Part shown: piece after piece, positions 43,351 through 52,955 of the stretch
How positions within the stretch are numbered: the stretch's first letter is position 1
Layout: each line of letters opens with the position of its first letter
Assembly (NCBI RefSeq): GCF_016755875.1
Contig: NZ_BNED01000003.1
Coordinates: 229,136 to 293,135 of the forward strand
Origin: Streptomyces spororaveus
GTDB lineage: Bacteria; Actinomycetota; Actinomycetes; Streptomycetales; Streptomycetaceae
DNA length: 64,000 bases
Direction of reading: 5' to 3'
Translations under genes and position numbers: made by a program
The notes under the pieces: model-generated
Databases searched by the model: none
Told to the model about the DNA's origin: nothing
What the model saw: the letters and a program-made list of their open reading frames with translations, nothing else

Positions 43351-44538
43351 GGCAAGCTTCTACTACCTGCACGACCGGCAGAACTCGATTACCTCGGTCC
43401 GGGACCTGTCGGGGGTCGAGAACTACAAGTACGCCTACGGAACCTGGGGCACCTTCACCGGAACAGCCGGCGGCGGCACACAGCAGACCAGCGTCTTCGG
43501 CTTCACAGGAAGTTTCAAAGACCAAGTATCCCGGGGAAAGATCGATCTTCCAGCCCGCGGGTACGACCCGAAGGCCGGCCGCTTCACCAGCCCGGACCCC
43601 CGTCCGGACACAGCCTCACCGACGAACTCTTCCACCTATGCCTACGCCAACAACGACCCCGTCAACCAGTCTGACCCATCCGGTGCCTGCCCCCTTTGCG
43701 TCAGCGCCGGAATCGGGGCTGCCTTCGGCGCTGTGGTGGAAGGTGGCATCTACACCTGGCACCATCGCAACGGAGGTTTCACCGCCAGCGGATTCGGCAA
43801 GGCGGCCGGAATGGGCGCTCTGGTCGGCGGCATCGCCGGCCTCCTCATGCCGGCACAGGCAGCTTCGCAGCCCGATCCCTCGGCCTGACTGGCGGACGGG
43901 CACTCGCTACATCAACAGCAGTCAACGCTGCCGTGGGTGCGGGCTTCTCCTACGCAGTCAACGAAGCGAATTGCCGCCCGACGGACCCCTGGGATCTACT
44001 TCTAGGCGCAGCCGGCGGAGGCAGCAGCAGCCTCATCGGACCCGCATTCAGCTGGATCCGTAGCCTCGCAGCCCCCCGGGCCCAAGCCTTCGCCCTCGGA
44101 TCGCCCAATGCCTTCCGGTTCTTGCGAAAGGGGGAAGGGCCTGGAGCCAGTCTTGTACGGCCAGGAGCCGACGAGTCTGTCGAGCCGTGGGAGCACGTCA
44201 TGGGCCACGCAAACTCTCCATGGATATCGGTCACGACCAGCCCCAAGACGATGTTCGACACCTACGGCAGCGGCAGCGTGACAGGATGGAAGGGAAGTGG
44301 CGAATACGGTTACGTTTCCCTCGACCTCAGCAAGACGAATTCCAGGATTTTCGACGCGGCCAAGAATCTGACTGTCCCGGAACACATGCGAGCAGTTTTC
44401 GGGGATGAATTGTCAGATAATGCCACCAGGCATAATGAACTGCTCGTGTACTTGCGCCTGGAGGCCGAAGCGATAGTTCACTACTGGCCGCCCGGCACAA
44501 CCCTGGAACAAGTCATGAAGGATATCGGTAGGAGCTAG
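43349..44538 (+). pseudogene. Orphan Rhs tip with a probable ADP-ribosyltransferase-like toxin domain
   Basis: The first frame (43349-43888) has the RHS core end: FYYLHDRQNSITSVRDLSGV, ARGYDPKAGRFTSPDPRPDT and YAYANNDPVNQSDPSG, the usual junction before a variable toxin. After a frame change near 43880 the second frame reads GFSYAVNEANCRPTDPWDLL, PWEHVMGHANSPWISVTTSP and YGYVSLDLSKTNSRIFDAAK, then TRHNELLVYLRLEAEAIVHY. The series H-x-SPWISVTTSP, YVSLDLSK and NELLVYLR fits an ART-like toxin fold. The long N-terminal Rhs shell and its export signals are missing. The first gene piece is fused to a nuclease fragment. It is an orphan cassette and probably silent unless recombined. Confidence 0.78.
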
Positions 44539-44539
44539 A

Positions 44540-44869
44540 GTGGTAAGAGAAGAAGGGAACGCCTCGCCCTCGGCTTCATGGAGGGTGTACATCGGTGGCG
44601 AGCCGGTAGGCGATCTCCACCCGCACGGCTTCGATCAGCCTTGGATCATCTGCAAGTTCGTTCCGCTGCCTGGCTGGAATTCGGAACTCGAAAGCCTCTT
44701 CGAGGCACAGAACGAGACGGCCAAGAATCGATTCCCTGCCGACCAGATGGGGCCGGTAAAAGAAATCCGCGATAGAGGCGTGGAGTTGCATCCACTACTT
44801 GCGGAAGATGAAGCAATAATCAGCCCTCTGATTCTCTATATCGAGAATGGCGAGGCGCGCTTCAGGTGA
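44540..44869 (+). CDS. Probable immunity protein for the Rhs toxin
   Basis: A protein of 109 aa, beginning one base after the Rhs stop, from a GTG start (VREEGNASPSASWRVYIGGE). It has a two-layer alpha/beta appearance (DQPWIICKFVPLPGWNSELE; SLFEAQNETAKNRFPADQMG; AIISPLILYIENGEARF). A small single gene right after an Rhs toxin tip is the usual place of the immunity gene. The codon use is less GC-rich than its surroundings (many AAT, AGA, ATA), a sign of transfer as a cassette with the toxin. Confidence 0.75.
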   Translation: MVREEGNASPSASWRVYIGGEPVGDLHPHGFDQPWIICKFVPLPGWNSELESLFEAQNETAKNRFPADQMGPVKEIRDRGVELHPLLAEDEAIISPLILYIENGEARFR

Positions 44870-45029
44870 TGATGCATTCCCTTCAGGCCGGATGAGTGCT
44901 TCCCGCCTTGGGTCCCTGCTGCCTCATTTGCGGCGGGGACCCAAGGCTTCTGAACGACGGGGAATCCTCGCTCACGACCATCAGTGTGCGGATTTCGACG
45001 AGAAGCTGGTGAAGCTGTTGCTCCACCAC

Positions 45030-45190
45030 CCCCTGCGTCCGCCCCGTACTCGAGCCCCTGATCTCAGGTGCCCGCTTCACCTTCGCGGCCCTGGCCGAGA
45101 GCTCGGGTCTCACCGTGGAACAGTCGCGGCCCTTGCCACCGAGCTGGTATCCAAGGACGCGGCCGCCCTCTCCCACCCAGGTAGGACCGC
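45030..45190 (+). pseudogene. HTH-type small gene, copy 2 of the repeated module, degenerate
   Basis: The frame reads LEPLISGARFTFAALAESSG, LTVEQ and then shifts; SWYPRTRPP is the shifted form of the ELVSKDAA ending seen in copy 3 (52740-52948). Only the 3' half is present. Confidence 0.65.
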
Positions 45191-45930
45191 CATGTTCGAC
45201 ACCCGCCCCCGCCACTGCTGACCGGATGCTGGCCGCCCAACAGCACGCCGCCGACCAGCCCAGACTGGAGGGCTCTGCGTGGTCTGCGCCGAGGCCGGCA
45301 CCGAAGGCGGCACCCTGTGGGACGGCCGCTACGCCTCCCGCACCCTCCCCGCCTCGGTGCCACGCCCCGAACTGCTCCACGTCCGCGACTAAACCACCGA
45401 GGCGTACGCCTACCGAGCCGAGCTGTATGCCCTTGCCCCGGACCCGATGGTCTCCCCGCGCCCCGTCGTCGACGAGGACCCGGGCCTGCCCGAGACGTGG
45501 TGGAAGGACATGACGGCGCCCTGGACGCCCTCGCCGATGTGCCACCGCCGGCGGACCGCGAGGCCGTCCGGGAGGAGTACCTGCGCCGCGTCATCCCCGA
45601 GTTCACCGGCCACCAGGTCGAGGACGTCACCTGGACCACCGCCCACGGCGACCTCCACTACGGCAACATCACCCGCGGCCCGCACATCCTGGACTGGGAG
45701 GGGTGGGGCCGCGCCCCGTACGGCTACGACGCGGCCACCCTGTACCTGTACGCGCCGCTGACCCCCGAGACGGCCGCCCGCATCCGGACCGAACTCGCCG
45801 CCGTCCTGGACCGGCCCGAGGCCCGAACCGGCTGCTGACCGTCTGCGCCCAGATCCTCCAAGCCCAGGACCGCATCGACTTCTACGCCGAGCTCGCCGAC
45901 CCCGTGCGCGAGCACCTGGCCCACCTGTAA
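45191..45930 (+). pseudogene. Aminoglycoside-phosphotransferase-like gene, decayed copy
   Basis: A degenerate copy of the intact gene at 52956-53759. Starts MFDTRPRHC and shifts; later frames give EEYLRRVIPEFTGHQVEDVT, WTTAHGDLHYGNITRGPHIL, DWEGWGRAPYGYDAATLYLY. It has a deletion near 45260, an in-frame TAA at 45389, a frameshift near 45520 and a final frame change near 45833. The Brenner motif (HGDLHYGN) survives. It follows copy 2 of the HTH module, as copy 3 precedes the intact gene. Confidence 0.85.
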
Positions 45931-46003
45931 CCGCGGCCGGTCGAAGGCGCGGCCGCAGACTCGGGCATGGAGGAGAGGGGCAGCGCCGTTCTCGGAGTTG
46001 CTG

Positions 46004-47368
46004 TCAGCCTCCGTGGGCCGCTGTGCGGGCCCGTACCTCCTCCGGGGTGAGGTATTGGTCGGTGTGCTCGAAGTCGCGCAGTGTCGGCGGCTTGTTCGTC
46101 TGGAATCCGGTGCGGACGAAGTCGTCGCCGGCCACCGCGTTCAGCAGCCAGTTCGTCATCACGCGGGTTTTCGCGGCGCCGGTGCGCAGTGCCGCCCAGT
46201 GGTAGCCGCGGGCCACGGCCTGGGCGGGCATCCCTCGCAGGTCGATGCCGAGCGGCCGGGAGACGCCGTCGCGGCCGCCGAGGTCCACGACAAGTCCGAG
46301 GTCCTTGTGGATGTACTGACGCAGCGGCGTGCCCCGCAGCGTGGCGACGACGTTGTCGGCGGCGACCCTGCCCTGGCGCGCGGCGTGCTGCGCGGTGGGC
46401 GGGCACACCGCATCGTCCCCGCCGCCAGCGAGGTCGGGCACGGCGGCCGCGTCACCGAGTGCGAACGCGCCGTCCGCCCCCGGGACCCGCAGGTCGGGCG
46501 TGACGACGAGCCGGCCGCTTTTGGCGGTCTCGGCGCCCAGGGTGGCGATGAGTGGGCTCGCGGCGACGCCGGCGGTCCAGATGAGGGTGCGGCAGGGCAG
46601 TACGCGCCCGTCGGTGAGGGTGACGTCCTCGGGGCCCGCCTTGGCGACGGAGGCGCCGAGGGAGACCTCGATGCCGCGGCGGCGCAGCACGTCGAGGGCT
46701 GCCCGGCCCAGCCGGTCGCCGAGTTCGGGCATCAGTTTCGGGGCCACGTCCACGAGGTGCCAGGTGATCTCCCGGCGGTCCAGGCGGGGGTAGCGGGCGA
46801 CGGCGTTCGTGGTGAGGCGTTGGAGGGAGGCGGCCGTCTCGGTACCTGCGTAGCCGCCGCCCACCACCACGAAGCCGAGCCGTGAGGCCCGCTCCGCCGA
46901 GCCGGGTGCGGCGGCATCGGCCAGGTCGAGCTGGGCGATCACGTGGTCGCGCAGGTGGGCCGCCTCCGCGAGCGACTTCATGCCGCGGCCGTGTTCCGCC
47001 AGGCCGGGGATGTCGAAGGTGCGGGTCACGCTCCCGGGTGCGAGCACCAGGTGGTCGTACGGCTGGTCCACCAGCTCCCCGGTGATCTTCCGGATGACGC
47101 AGACCTTGGCCTGGGTGTCGACGCCCACGGCCCCGCCGGGCACGATCCGGGTCCGGTGGCGGCGGCTGCGGCGCAGCGAGACCGCCACGGACTGGGGGGT
47201 GAGGACGCCGGAGGCCACCTGCGGCAGCAGGGGCAGGTAGAGCTGGTAGGAGGACGGGGTGACCAGCAGGATCTCCGCCTCCCCGGGTGACAGCGTCCGC
47301 TCCAGTCGGCGTACGCAGGAGACGCCGGCGAATCCCGCGCCGACGACCACGATCCTCGGTCGTGCCAT
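46004..47368 (-). CDS. Type II NADH dehydrogenase-like (NDH-2) FAD oxidoreductase
   Basis: A protein of 454 aa. It has an FAD-binding Rossmann motif RIVVVGAGFAGVSCVRRLER, the quinone-side segment YQLYLPLLPQVASGVLTPQS, a second dinucleotide motif GFVVVGGGYAGTETAASLQR, and FAD-closing ALGDAAAVPDLA. The C-terminal ~60 residues (KTRVMTNWLLNAVAGDDFVR) could form an amphipathic membrane-binding helix. NDH-2 enzymes move electrons from NADH to quinone without pumping protons. The gene appears monocistronic. Confidence 0.92.
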   Translation of the reverse strand: MARPRIVVVGAGFAGVSCVRRLERTLSPGEAEILLVTPSSYQLYLPLLPQVASGVLTPQSVAVSLRRSRRHRTRIVPGGAVGVDTQAKVCVIRKITGELVDQPYDHLVLAPGSVTRTFDIPGLAEHGRGMKSLAEAAHLRDHVIAQLDLADAAAPGSAERASRLGFVVVGGGYAGTETAASLQRLTTNAVARYPRLDRREITWHLVDVAPKLMPELGDRLGRAALDVLRRRGIEVSLGASVAKAGPEDVTLTDGRVLPCRTLIWTAGVAASPLIATLGAETAKSGRLVVTPDLRVPGADGAFALGDAAAVPDLAGGGDDAVCPPTAQHAARQGRVAADNVVATLRGTPLRQYIHKDLGLVVDLGGRDGVSRPLGIDLRGMPAQAVARGYHWAALRTGAAKTRVMTNWLLNAVAGDDFVRTGFQTNKPPTLRDFEHTDQYLTPEEVRARTAAHGG

Positions 47369-47628
47369 GGTGTCCGTCCCTTCTCGGGTGTACGGGTCCC
47401 CGGCACGCCTTCCCCGGCAGGACGCTCCATGAACGCGGAGAACGGGGCCGGACGGCTACGGAGGACCTGGACTGCCGCCGAACGGCCCCGGATGCCACCG
47501 GACGGCCCCGCCCCGAGGCGCGGGAGTGCCCATCAGGGCCGGCGACTGGGCGTGGCAGGAGATGAAGCTGCTGGTGACTTGCTCCAGCAGCACGCGGACC
47601 GGCTCCAGGACGGCATAGGTTTCCGGGC
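47369..47628. other. Intergenic, no gene recognised
   Basis: A GC-rich stretch with only artefact frames; it should hold the promoter of the NDH-2 gene. Confidence 0.4.
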
Positions 47629-48712
47629 TCATGGACAGCTGCGGTCCGGTGTACGACGACTGGGACGCCCCCCCCCCCCCCCGCCCTTGCTGCTGCGCTT
47701 TTCGCCGTCCGGCTTCGAGGAGGGCTGGCTGATTTCACCCGCGCGCAGCGCGACACCACCCACGCCTTCGAAACGTGCCTCCGCGGTAGCGCGGCTTTCC
47801 ACAACCCAGGCACCCTTGACTACCGGGACCTCGCCTACGGCGGGTGAGATGAGTGCGCCTTCGTCATCAGGTGAGTCAGTCCTAGGTTGTTCCTCATTCG
47901 CGAGGGATCCCTCACCAACCCACACACCCGATCCCTCACCAACCAACAGACATGCCGTCCCGTCAGGCACACCTTCCACAGGCTGCTCCGCGCCCTCCTG
48001 AACCTCCTTCAGCACCGAGTCCGCGACCGGCTCGCCGCCGCTCACGATGGCCTCGTGGGCGATGTAGCGGTGACGGCCCAGCGCGCCCGCCCGCCGCTGC
48101 ACCGTCACCCATCGCGCCGCCTCCACACCGTCGACGACCTCACCGGCCGCCGCCGTGATGGGCTGGCCGGCCTTCCTGCCCGAGCGATGGAGCAGGTATC
48201 CCGCCAGCTCCCCCTCGGTCAGCGCGATGCCCATCTTCCCCGCGAACACGATGACCGCGTACGCGCGCAGCTGCCGGGGCGTGAGGTCCTCCGAAGCCGC
48301 CACCGGCACCCACACGAACTTCTCCGTCCGCGTCATCTGCCGCACCGTCCGCAGCGCGGACTGACCTTTGCCGCCGGGCAGGGTACGACGGACCGACCGC
48401 AGCTCCACGAACCCGTCCGGCCCCGGACGGGTCAGCTCCTTCATCCCGCTCCACCGACGCCACCGACAGCCCCAGGTACGAGGCGATCCTCACCGACCGC
48501 GCCTCCCCCCTCCCCCCCCCCGGCCGAGCCGCCAGCGCCGCCACCTTCACGTACACCGACAGCGCGACGTCCGAGTAGAACGGCGACGACACCAGCCGCA
48601 TCGGGACCCGCACACGCTGCCGACGCACCGGAGCGCCGTCGGCCACCGAAGAAGACATCGACGGACGCGGGGCAGGGATCATCACAGCGGCCGGCGCCGA
48701 CACGGCGCTCAT
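47629..48712 (-). pseudogene. Helix-turn-helix protein (plasmid-replication-like family), one frameshift and a G15 tract
   Basis: The first frame (from 48712) reads VRVPMRLVSSPFYSDVALSV, YVKVAALAARP, YLGLSVASVER. After one missing G near 48440 the second frame continues MKELTRPGPDGFVELRSVRR, RTEKFVWVPVAASEDLTPRQ, LRAYAVIVFAGKMGIALTEG and ARWVTVQRRAGALGRHRYIA. This is a winged-helix-type family seen in Streptomyces accessory and plasmid regions; a role in replication or regulation is possible but unproven. The C-terminal part is low-complexity and contains a run of 15 G on the coding strand. Confidence 0.65.
47668..47682. repeat. C15/G15 homopolymer
   Basis: Fifteen consecutive C on the top strand, inside the 3' part of the HTH gene. 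Such a run is prone to slippage in cells and in sequencing. Any change other than multiples of three shifts the last ~15 codons. Confidence 0.85.
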
Positions 48713-48720
48713 CGGGCCCT

Positions 48721-51181
48721 CCGGTCAGCTCCAACAACCCGTCGGAGTACGACGCGGTGGAGGCGTTCACCGACCGCCAGCACCAGTGGGCGGTGGTCGC
48801 GGCCGCGCTCGGCGAGCACCTGCAGCACGTGGCCCGGCCCGGTTTCGACGTCGAAGACCTCGAGTCGCCCCGTACGAACCTGGTGATGTTCCACGGGGTG
48901 GGCGGGGCCGGGAGGTCCACCTTGCTCCGCAAGATCGAGGCCGCCCTGACCGCGACCGAGGACCGCCCCGCGCAGTGGGGTGAACCGGCCTGGACGCAGC
49001 GGCTCCTGCCGATCCGGATCGACCTGTCCCGTTCCGCAGGCCGGCTCGGACTACGAGCGCGTCCTGCTGACGATCCGCCTCGCGCTCGCCGGCGGACTCG
49101 GCCGAACCCTGCCGTCCTTCGACGTGGCACTGCGAAACTACTGGGAGACCGTCCACCCCGGCGAGCCCCTCGACGAATACATCCGGCGCACCGGGATCGC
49201 GGGCAAGGTCACCAACCTGCTGCCCAGCCAGCTCCAGGCCGGCGTCGGCGAGCTCGCGGCCGCCCTCCAACTGCCCGGCCTGGTCGGCTCGGCCGCAGGC
49301 CAGCTCACCTCCGCCCTGGTCACCGCCTTGCGCGAACGCCAGGAACGCGCCCAGGCCCTCGCCGGCGCCGCACGGACCGCAGCCCTGCTGGAAGCCACCC
49401 CGGACCTGGAAGCCCTGTCGTACTACCCGCACCTGCTGGCCTGGGACCTGAGCCGGCTGCCCGCGAAGAAGACGGTGACGAGGACACCGCGGACCGCCAC
49501 CGCGACCTGGAACGCCTCCTGCAGCGGCTGGTCTGGCTCATGCCGAACGTCTTCTTCGTCCTCGCCGGCCGCAGCCGCCTGCAGTGGGCCGACCCGGCCC
49601 TCTACGGCCAGCTCGACTGGACCGGCCCCACCGCCTGGCCCGGCCTCTCCACCACCCGAAGCGTCCCCGCGCCCCGGACCGACGCACCGACCGCACCTGA
49701 TCGGGGACCTGTCCCCCGAGGACTGCGAAACCCATCTCGCCCAACGGCTCACCATCGCGGGGCGGCCCCTCATCGACGCCGACATCAGGGCAGCGATCAC
49801 CCACCGCTCCCACGGCCTGCCCCTCCACCTCGACCTCGCCGTCTCCCACTTCCTGGAGATCCGCCGCACCGGCCGCACACCCGTCGCGGCGGACTTCGAC
49901 TGCTCCTTCCCCGCCCTGCTCGCCCGCACCCTCTCAGACCTCACGGCAGAGGAACGCCACCTCCTGCGCAGCGTCTCCCTCCTCGACGCCTGGGACCTGG
50001 AGCTCGCCACCCGGGCCGCCGGCCTCACCCAGCAGGCCCCCGCCCGACGCCTCACCGAACGCCCCCTGATCGCCGAGAACCCGTACGCGCTGTGGCCGTA
50101 CCACCTGCACCGGGCGATCCGCACCGCTGTGCGCGAGGACACCCACAGCGAGGACCGCTGGACGGACGCCGACTGGCAGCAGGCCGCCACCCGCGCCCTG
50201 GCCTCCCTCGGCGAGCAGTGGACGGCGGCCACCACGCTCGGCCCCAGCCGCCTGCTCCTGGTCGCCTGCCTGCGCCAGGGCCTGCGGCTGGCCCGCGACC
50301 ACAACCTCGCCGACCTCGGCTGGCTCACAGACGCCGTCTACGCCTACACCGACGATTCCGTCTGGGAGCCGCTCACCCTCCCCGCCGACACCGCCGACGC
50401 CCCGGACACACCCGCAGACGCCCTGGCAGAGCTCCTCACCGCGATCACCCGCCGCCAGCACGAACACCGCCAGCGCACCGTGGAGCGGCTGACCGAGGTG
50501 CTCGACTCCGGCCTGCTGCCCACCGAGGTCATCGAGCTGGCCCTGTACTACCGGGCCAAGGCATACACGGACCTCGACCAGGGCGCCGCCGCCCGAGCCG
50601 GGATGCGGCAGGTCGCTGACGCCGACGGGCGCCTCGCGCCGAGGGCCCGCCGCGGCCTGGCCAACCTGGCACGGCTCGCCGGCGACTTCCCCACCGCCTT
50701 GGCCGCCGTCCCCACCCTGGGCTGGAAGGGCCGCCACCACCGCGTCCTCGACGACATCCTGTGGTCCCAAGCCGACACCGCGGCCGCCGTCGCCGCCTTC
50801 GAAGCCGGCCGTGCCGAAGCCGAGCAGCACGGCGCCGTCGGCGAGCGCGCCATGATGCAGGTCCGCCTCGCCCTCGCGGTCTCCTTCGCCGACCCCGACC
50901 GAGTCGACGAGGAGCTTGCACTCGCCCACCAGCTCCTCGATGGCCTCGACCAGCGCTCCAACACCCTCCTCGCCCAGGTCGTCGCCCTGATCAAGGACGC
51001 CGGAACCAGCGGCGTCACCGACCGCGCCCAAAGCCTGAACGCCGTGATCGAGGCCGCGGGGCTCCCCTTCCTCCTCCGGTTCGTGGGGCTCGCCCTCGCC
51101 TTCCGCCACGCCGTCCGCGGCGAGGACCAGCACCTGGCCGCCACCATCGACCGACTGCGCGCGCCCACGGTCGACTATTGC
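48721..51181 (+). pseudogene. STAND-type ATPase with helical repeats, several frameshifts, 3' end replaced
   Basis: Pieces in two plus frames make a protein of about 820 aa: YDAVEAFTDRQHQWAVVAAA, LVMFHGVGGAGRSTLLRKIE (Walker A, with Arg in place of the usual Lys), SYYPHLLAWDLSRLPAK, LVWLMPNVFFVLAGRSRLQW, HLIGDLSPEDCETHLAQRLT, HRSHGLPLHLDLAVSHFLEI, then long helical repeats (ELALYYRAKAYTDLDQGAAA; GLANLARLAGDFPTALAAVP). Frame changes occur near 49040, 49475 and 49690. The C-terminus joins at about 51180 with the end of the opposite-strand gene. It resembles signalling ATPases with TPR-like sensors and may be a decayed conflict gene. The Arg in the P-loop would weaken nucleotide hydrolysis. Confidence 0.7.
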
Positions 51182-52500
51182 GCTGGATCAGCTGATGCGC
51201 CGCCGGGTTCCTCCTCGCCGAACCACTTCGCCCAGGCCGCGTCAGCGCGTGGGGTTCGTGGGGCGGCCCACCGAAGCGCGCCGAGCTGCTTGTGTGCCAG
51301 TGCGCCGTGTCTGATCTGGTCGTTCTCGCCGCAGGCAGCCAGCAACTGCTCCAGATCCTCGTCGGTGAGCAGGGCTGCGATCTGGACAATGAACCTCAGT
51401 ACGGACGCGGCGGCTTCGTATGACCAGCCACCCTTGTCCTTCGCAACCAAGCTGATCAGTGGAGCGACCAACCGGCGATCCGGCGCATCACCCAGACAAG
51501 CGGCAAGGCCGATTTTGACGTGGCGCAGGGCACCGGGCCGGGTGACGTCCTCCAGCCGGTCCAGGAGCATGTGATCGACTGGAGGGTGCGGCAGAGGGCC
51601 GTGGAAGAGCATGTGTGTCTCCGCCAGGTCCAACGGCGTCACCGTCTGGAGCAGCTCCTCCACGCGTGCCTGGGTGCCTTTGTGGAGCAGGTCCCAGGTA
51701 CCCGGGACGTAGCACAGGCCCGTGACCAGGGTGAGGAGGCCGGCATCGGTCAGCCCGTTCTGCTGACTGTCCAGGACACTGCGCAGCTGCTCCTCGAACT
51801 CGCTGGGCGCGATCTTCTGGAGCTCGCGGGCGGCTCGTGTGCACCTCCACCGGTGGCGGAGATCAAGATCGGGCTTGAGGGTTTCCTTGCAGATCACCTT
51901 GATCAAGTTGGCGCGCAGCGCTTTGGTGCTGTGGTCCATGTACCCGGCCCGCAGGTGGTCGTTGAGCCTTTGGTCGTCGCGGGGGAAGGAGTCGGAGGCG
52001 ACTTCCCGTCCGAACCTTTCGATCGCCTTGCGACCGGTAACGGCAGGGTGGGAGAGCAGCGCGTCCACTGCGGCTGTCAGGTGCGCCCGCACCAGTTCGG
52101 GCGACGGGTCGAAGAGGTCTTCACCTCCGGCGACGAAGGCGGGGTGGGCACAGAGGTTGCGGTCCTTGTAGAGGCGGGTGAGCTCATCGGCCTCACGTCG
52201 GCCGATCAGCTCAAGGTCCTCGTGCGCCGTCTTGATCAGGCTCGTCTCGAACTTCTGCAGGGCGGGGACGTCGTTGGATGCTATTGCGTTGTTCAGCGAA
52301 TCACGCAGGCTGACGGCGACGCCCTCTCCTTCGTCCGCAAGCAAGCGGATCTTGCCGATGATGTCTGCGGCCACGGCGATCCAGGTCGACATCAACGCGG
52401 AGCGGTAAGCGGACGCGCCGTACGCGGCAATCGCCTCGTCCACGTAGCGGCGGGAGGTCAGAGACCTCACCTGGTTCCTTATGTCTTCCAAGGCGCGCAC
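51175..52500 (-). CDS. HEPN-domain protein with C-terminal helical repeats
   Basis: A protein of 441 aa. The N-terminal ~150 residues have the HEPN pattern: a helix YRSALMSTWIAVAADIIGKI and the motif DRNLCAHPAF at 113-122, in which Arg114 and His119 form the Rx4H catalytic pair of HEPN RNases. The rest is helical and HEAT-like (ALRANLIKVICKETLKPDLD; RPGALRHVKIGLAACLGDAP; EAAASVLRFIVQIAALLTDE). HEPN proteins are RNases in many defence and toxin systems. This one is convergent with a decayed STAND gene and near barstar- and Mrr-like genes, so a defence role is plausible. Its exact family was not recognised. The start at 52500 is tentative. Confidence 0.68.
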   Translation of the reverse strand: MRALEDIRNQVRSLTSRRYVDEAIAAYGASAYRSALMSTWIAVAADIIGKIRLLADEGEGVAVSLRDSLNNAIASNDVPALQKFETSLIKTAHEDLELIGRREADELTRLYKDRNLCAHPAFVAGGEDLFDPSPELVRAHLTAAVDALLSHPAVTGRKAIERFGREVASDSFPRDDQRLNDHLRAGYMDHSTKALRANLIKVICKETLKPDLDLRHRWRCTRAARELQKIAPSEFEEQLRSVLDSQQNGLTDAGLLTLVTGLCYVPGTWDLLHKGTQARVEELLQTVTPLDLAETHMLFHGPLPHPPVDHMLLDRLEDVTRPGALRHVKIGLAACLGDAPDRRLVAPLISLVAKDKGGWSYEAAASVLRFIVQIAALLTDEDLEQLLAACGENDQIRHGALAHKQLGALRWAAPRTPRADAAWAKWFGEEEPGGASADPAQ

Positions 52501-52739
52501 GCAGCGACTCCCCCCATAGATGAGGATCAGAAGGGTAGCGGGGGGCGGGGCGAGTCAGGCCGCTCCCTTGTCTCCAACTGTTCCGGTCATGCTGTGGGCC
52601 TCAGCGGGGCGGCCTGCGGCAGCGTGATCGCGGCCCCGGCGCAGGGCCGCGGTTTCCGTGGCGGCGAACTCGCGGCGCCGGTGCTGAACCCTGGTGTCGA
52701 TGGGGGCTGGCTGGCCGGCAGTGTGCTCCTCCGGATCGG

Positions 52740-52948
52740 GTAAGGCCCGCTGGCTGAGCTCGCGCAGCACGCGGGCCTGCCGTTGGGAGCTCCACACCTC
52801 CGTCCGCCCCGCCTTGGAGGCCCTGGTCTCCGGCGCCCGCCTCACCTTCGGGGACCTGGCCGAGCGCTCCGGCCTCACCATGGAACAGGTCGCGGCGCTC
52901 GCCACCGAGCTGGTATCCAAGGACGCGGCAGCCGTCTCCCACAGGTAG
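52740..52948 (+). pseudogene. HTH-type small gene, copy 3 of the repeated module, 5'-truncated
   Basis: The frame ends WELHTSVRPALEALVSGARL, TFGDLAERSGLTMEQVAALA, TELVSKDAAAVSHR with TAG at 52946, seven bases before the start of the phosphotransferase gene. Compared with copy 1, the first ~70 residues are missing, replaced by unrelated sequence. The last half looks like a helix-turn-helix with the phrase LAERSGLTMEQVAAL. It may still be translated from an upstream start. It seems to be the natural operon partner of the phosphotransferase. Confidence 0.65.
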
Positions 52949-52955
52949 GACCGCC

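Noticed and set aside
45115..45513. Plus-strand Pro/Thr-rich protein over the APH copy
   Set aside because: It is a shifted-frame reading of the decayed phosphotransferase, as comparison with the intact copy shows.
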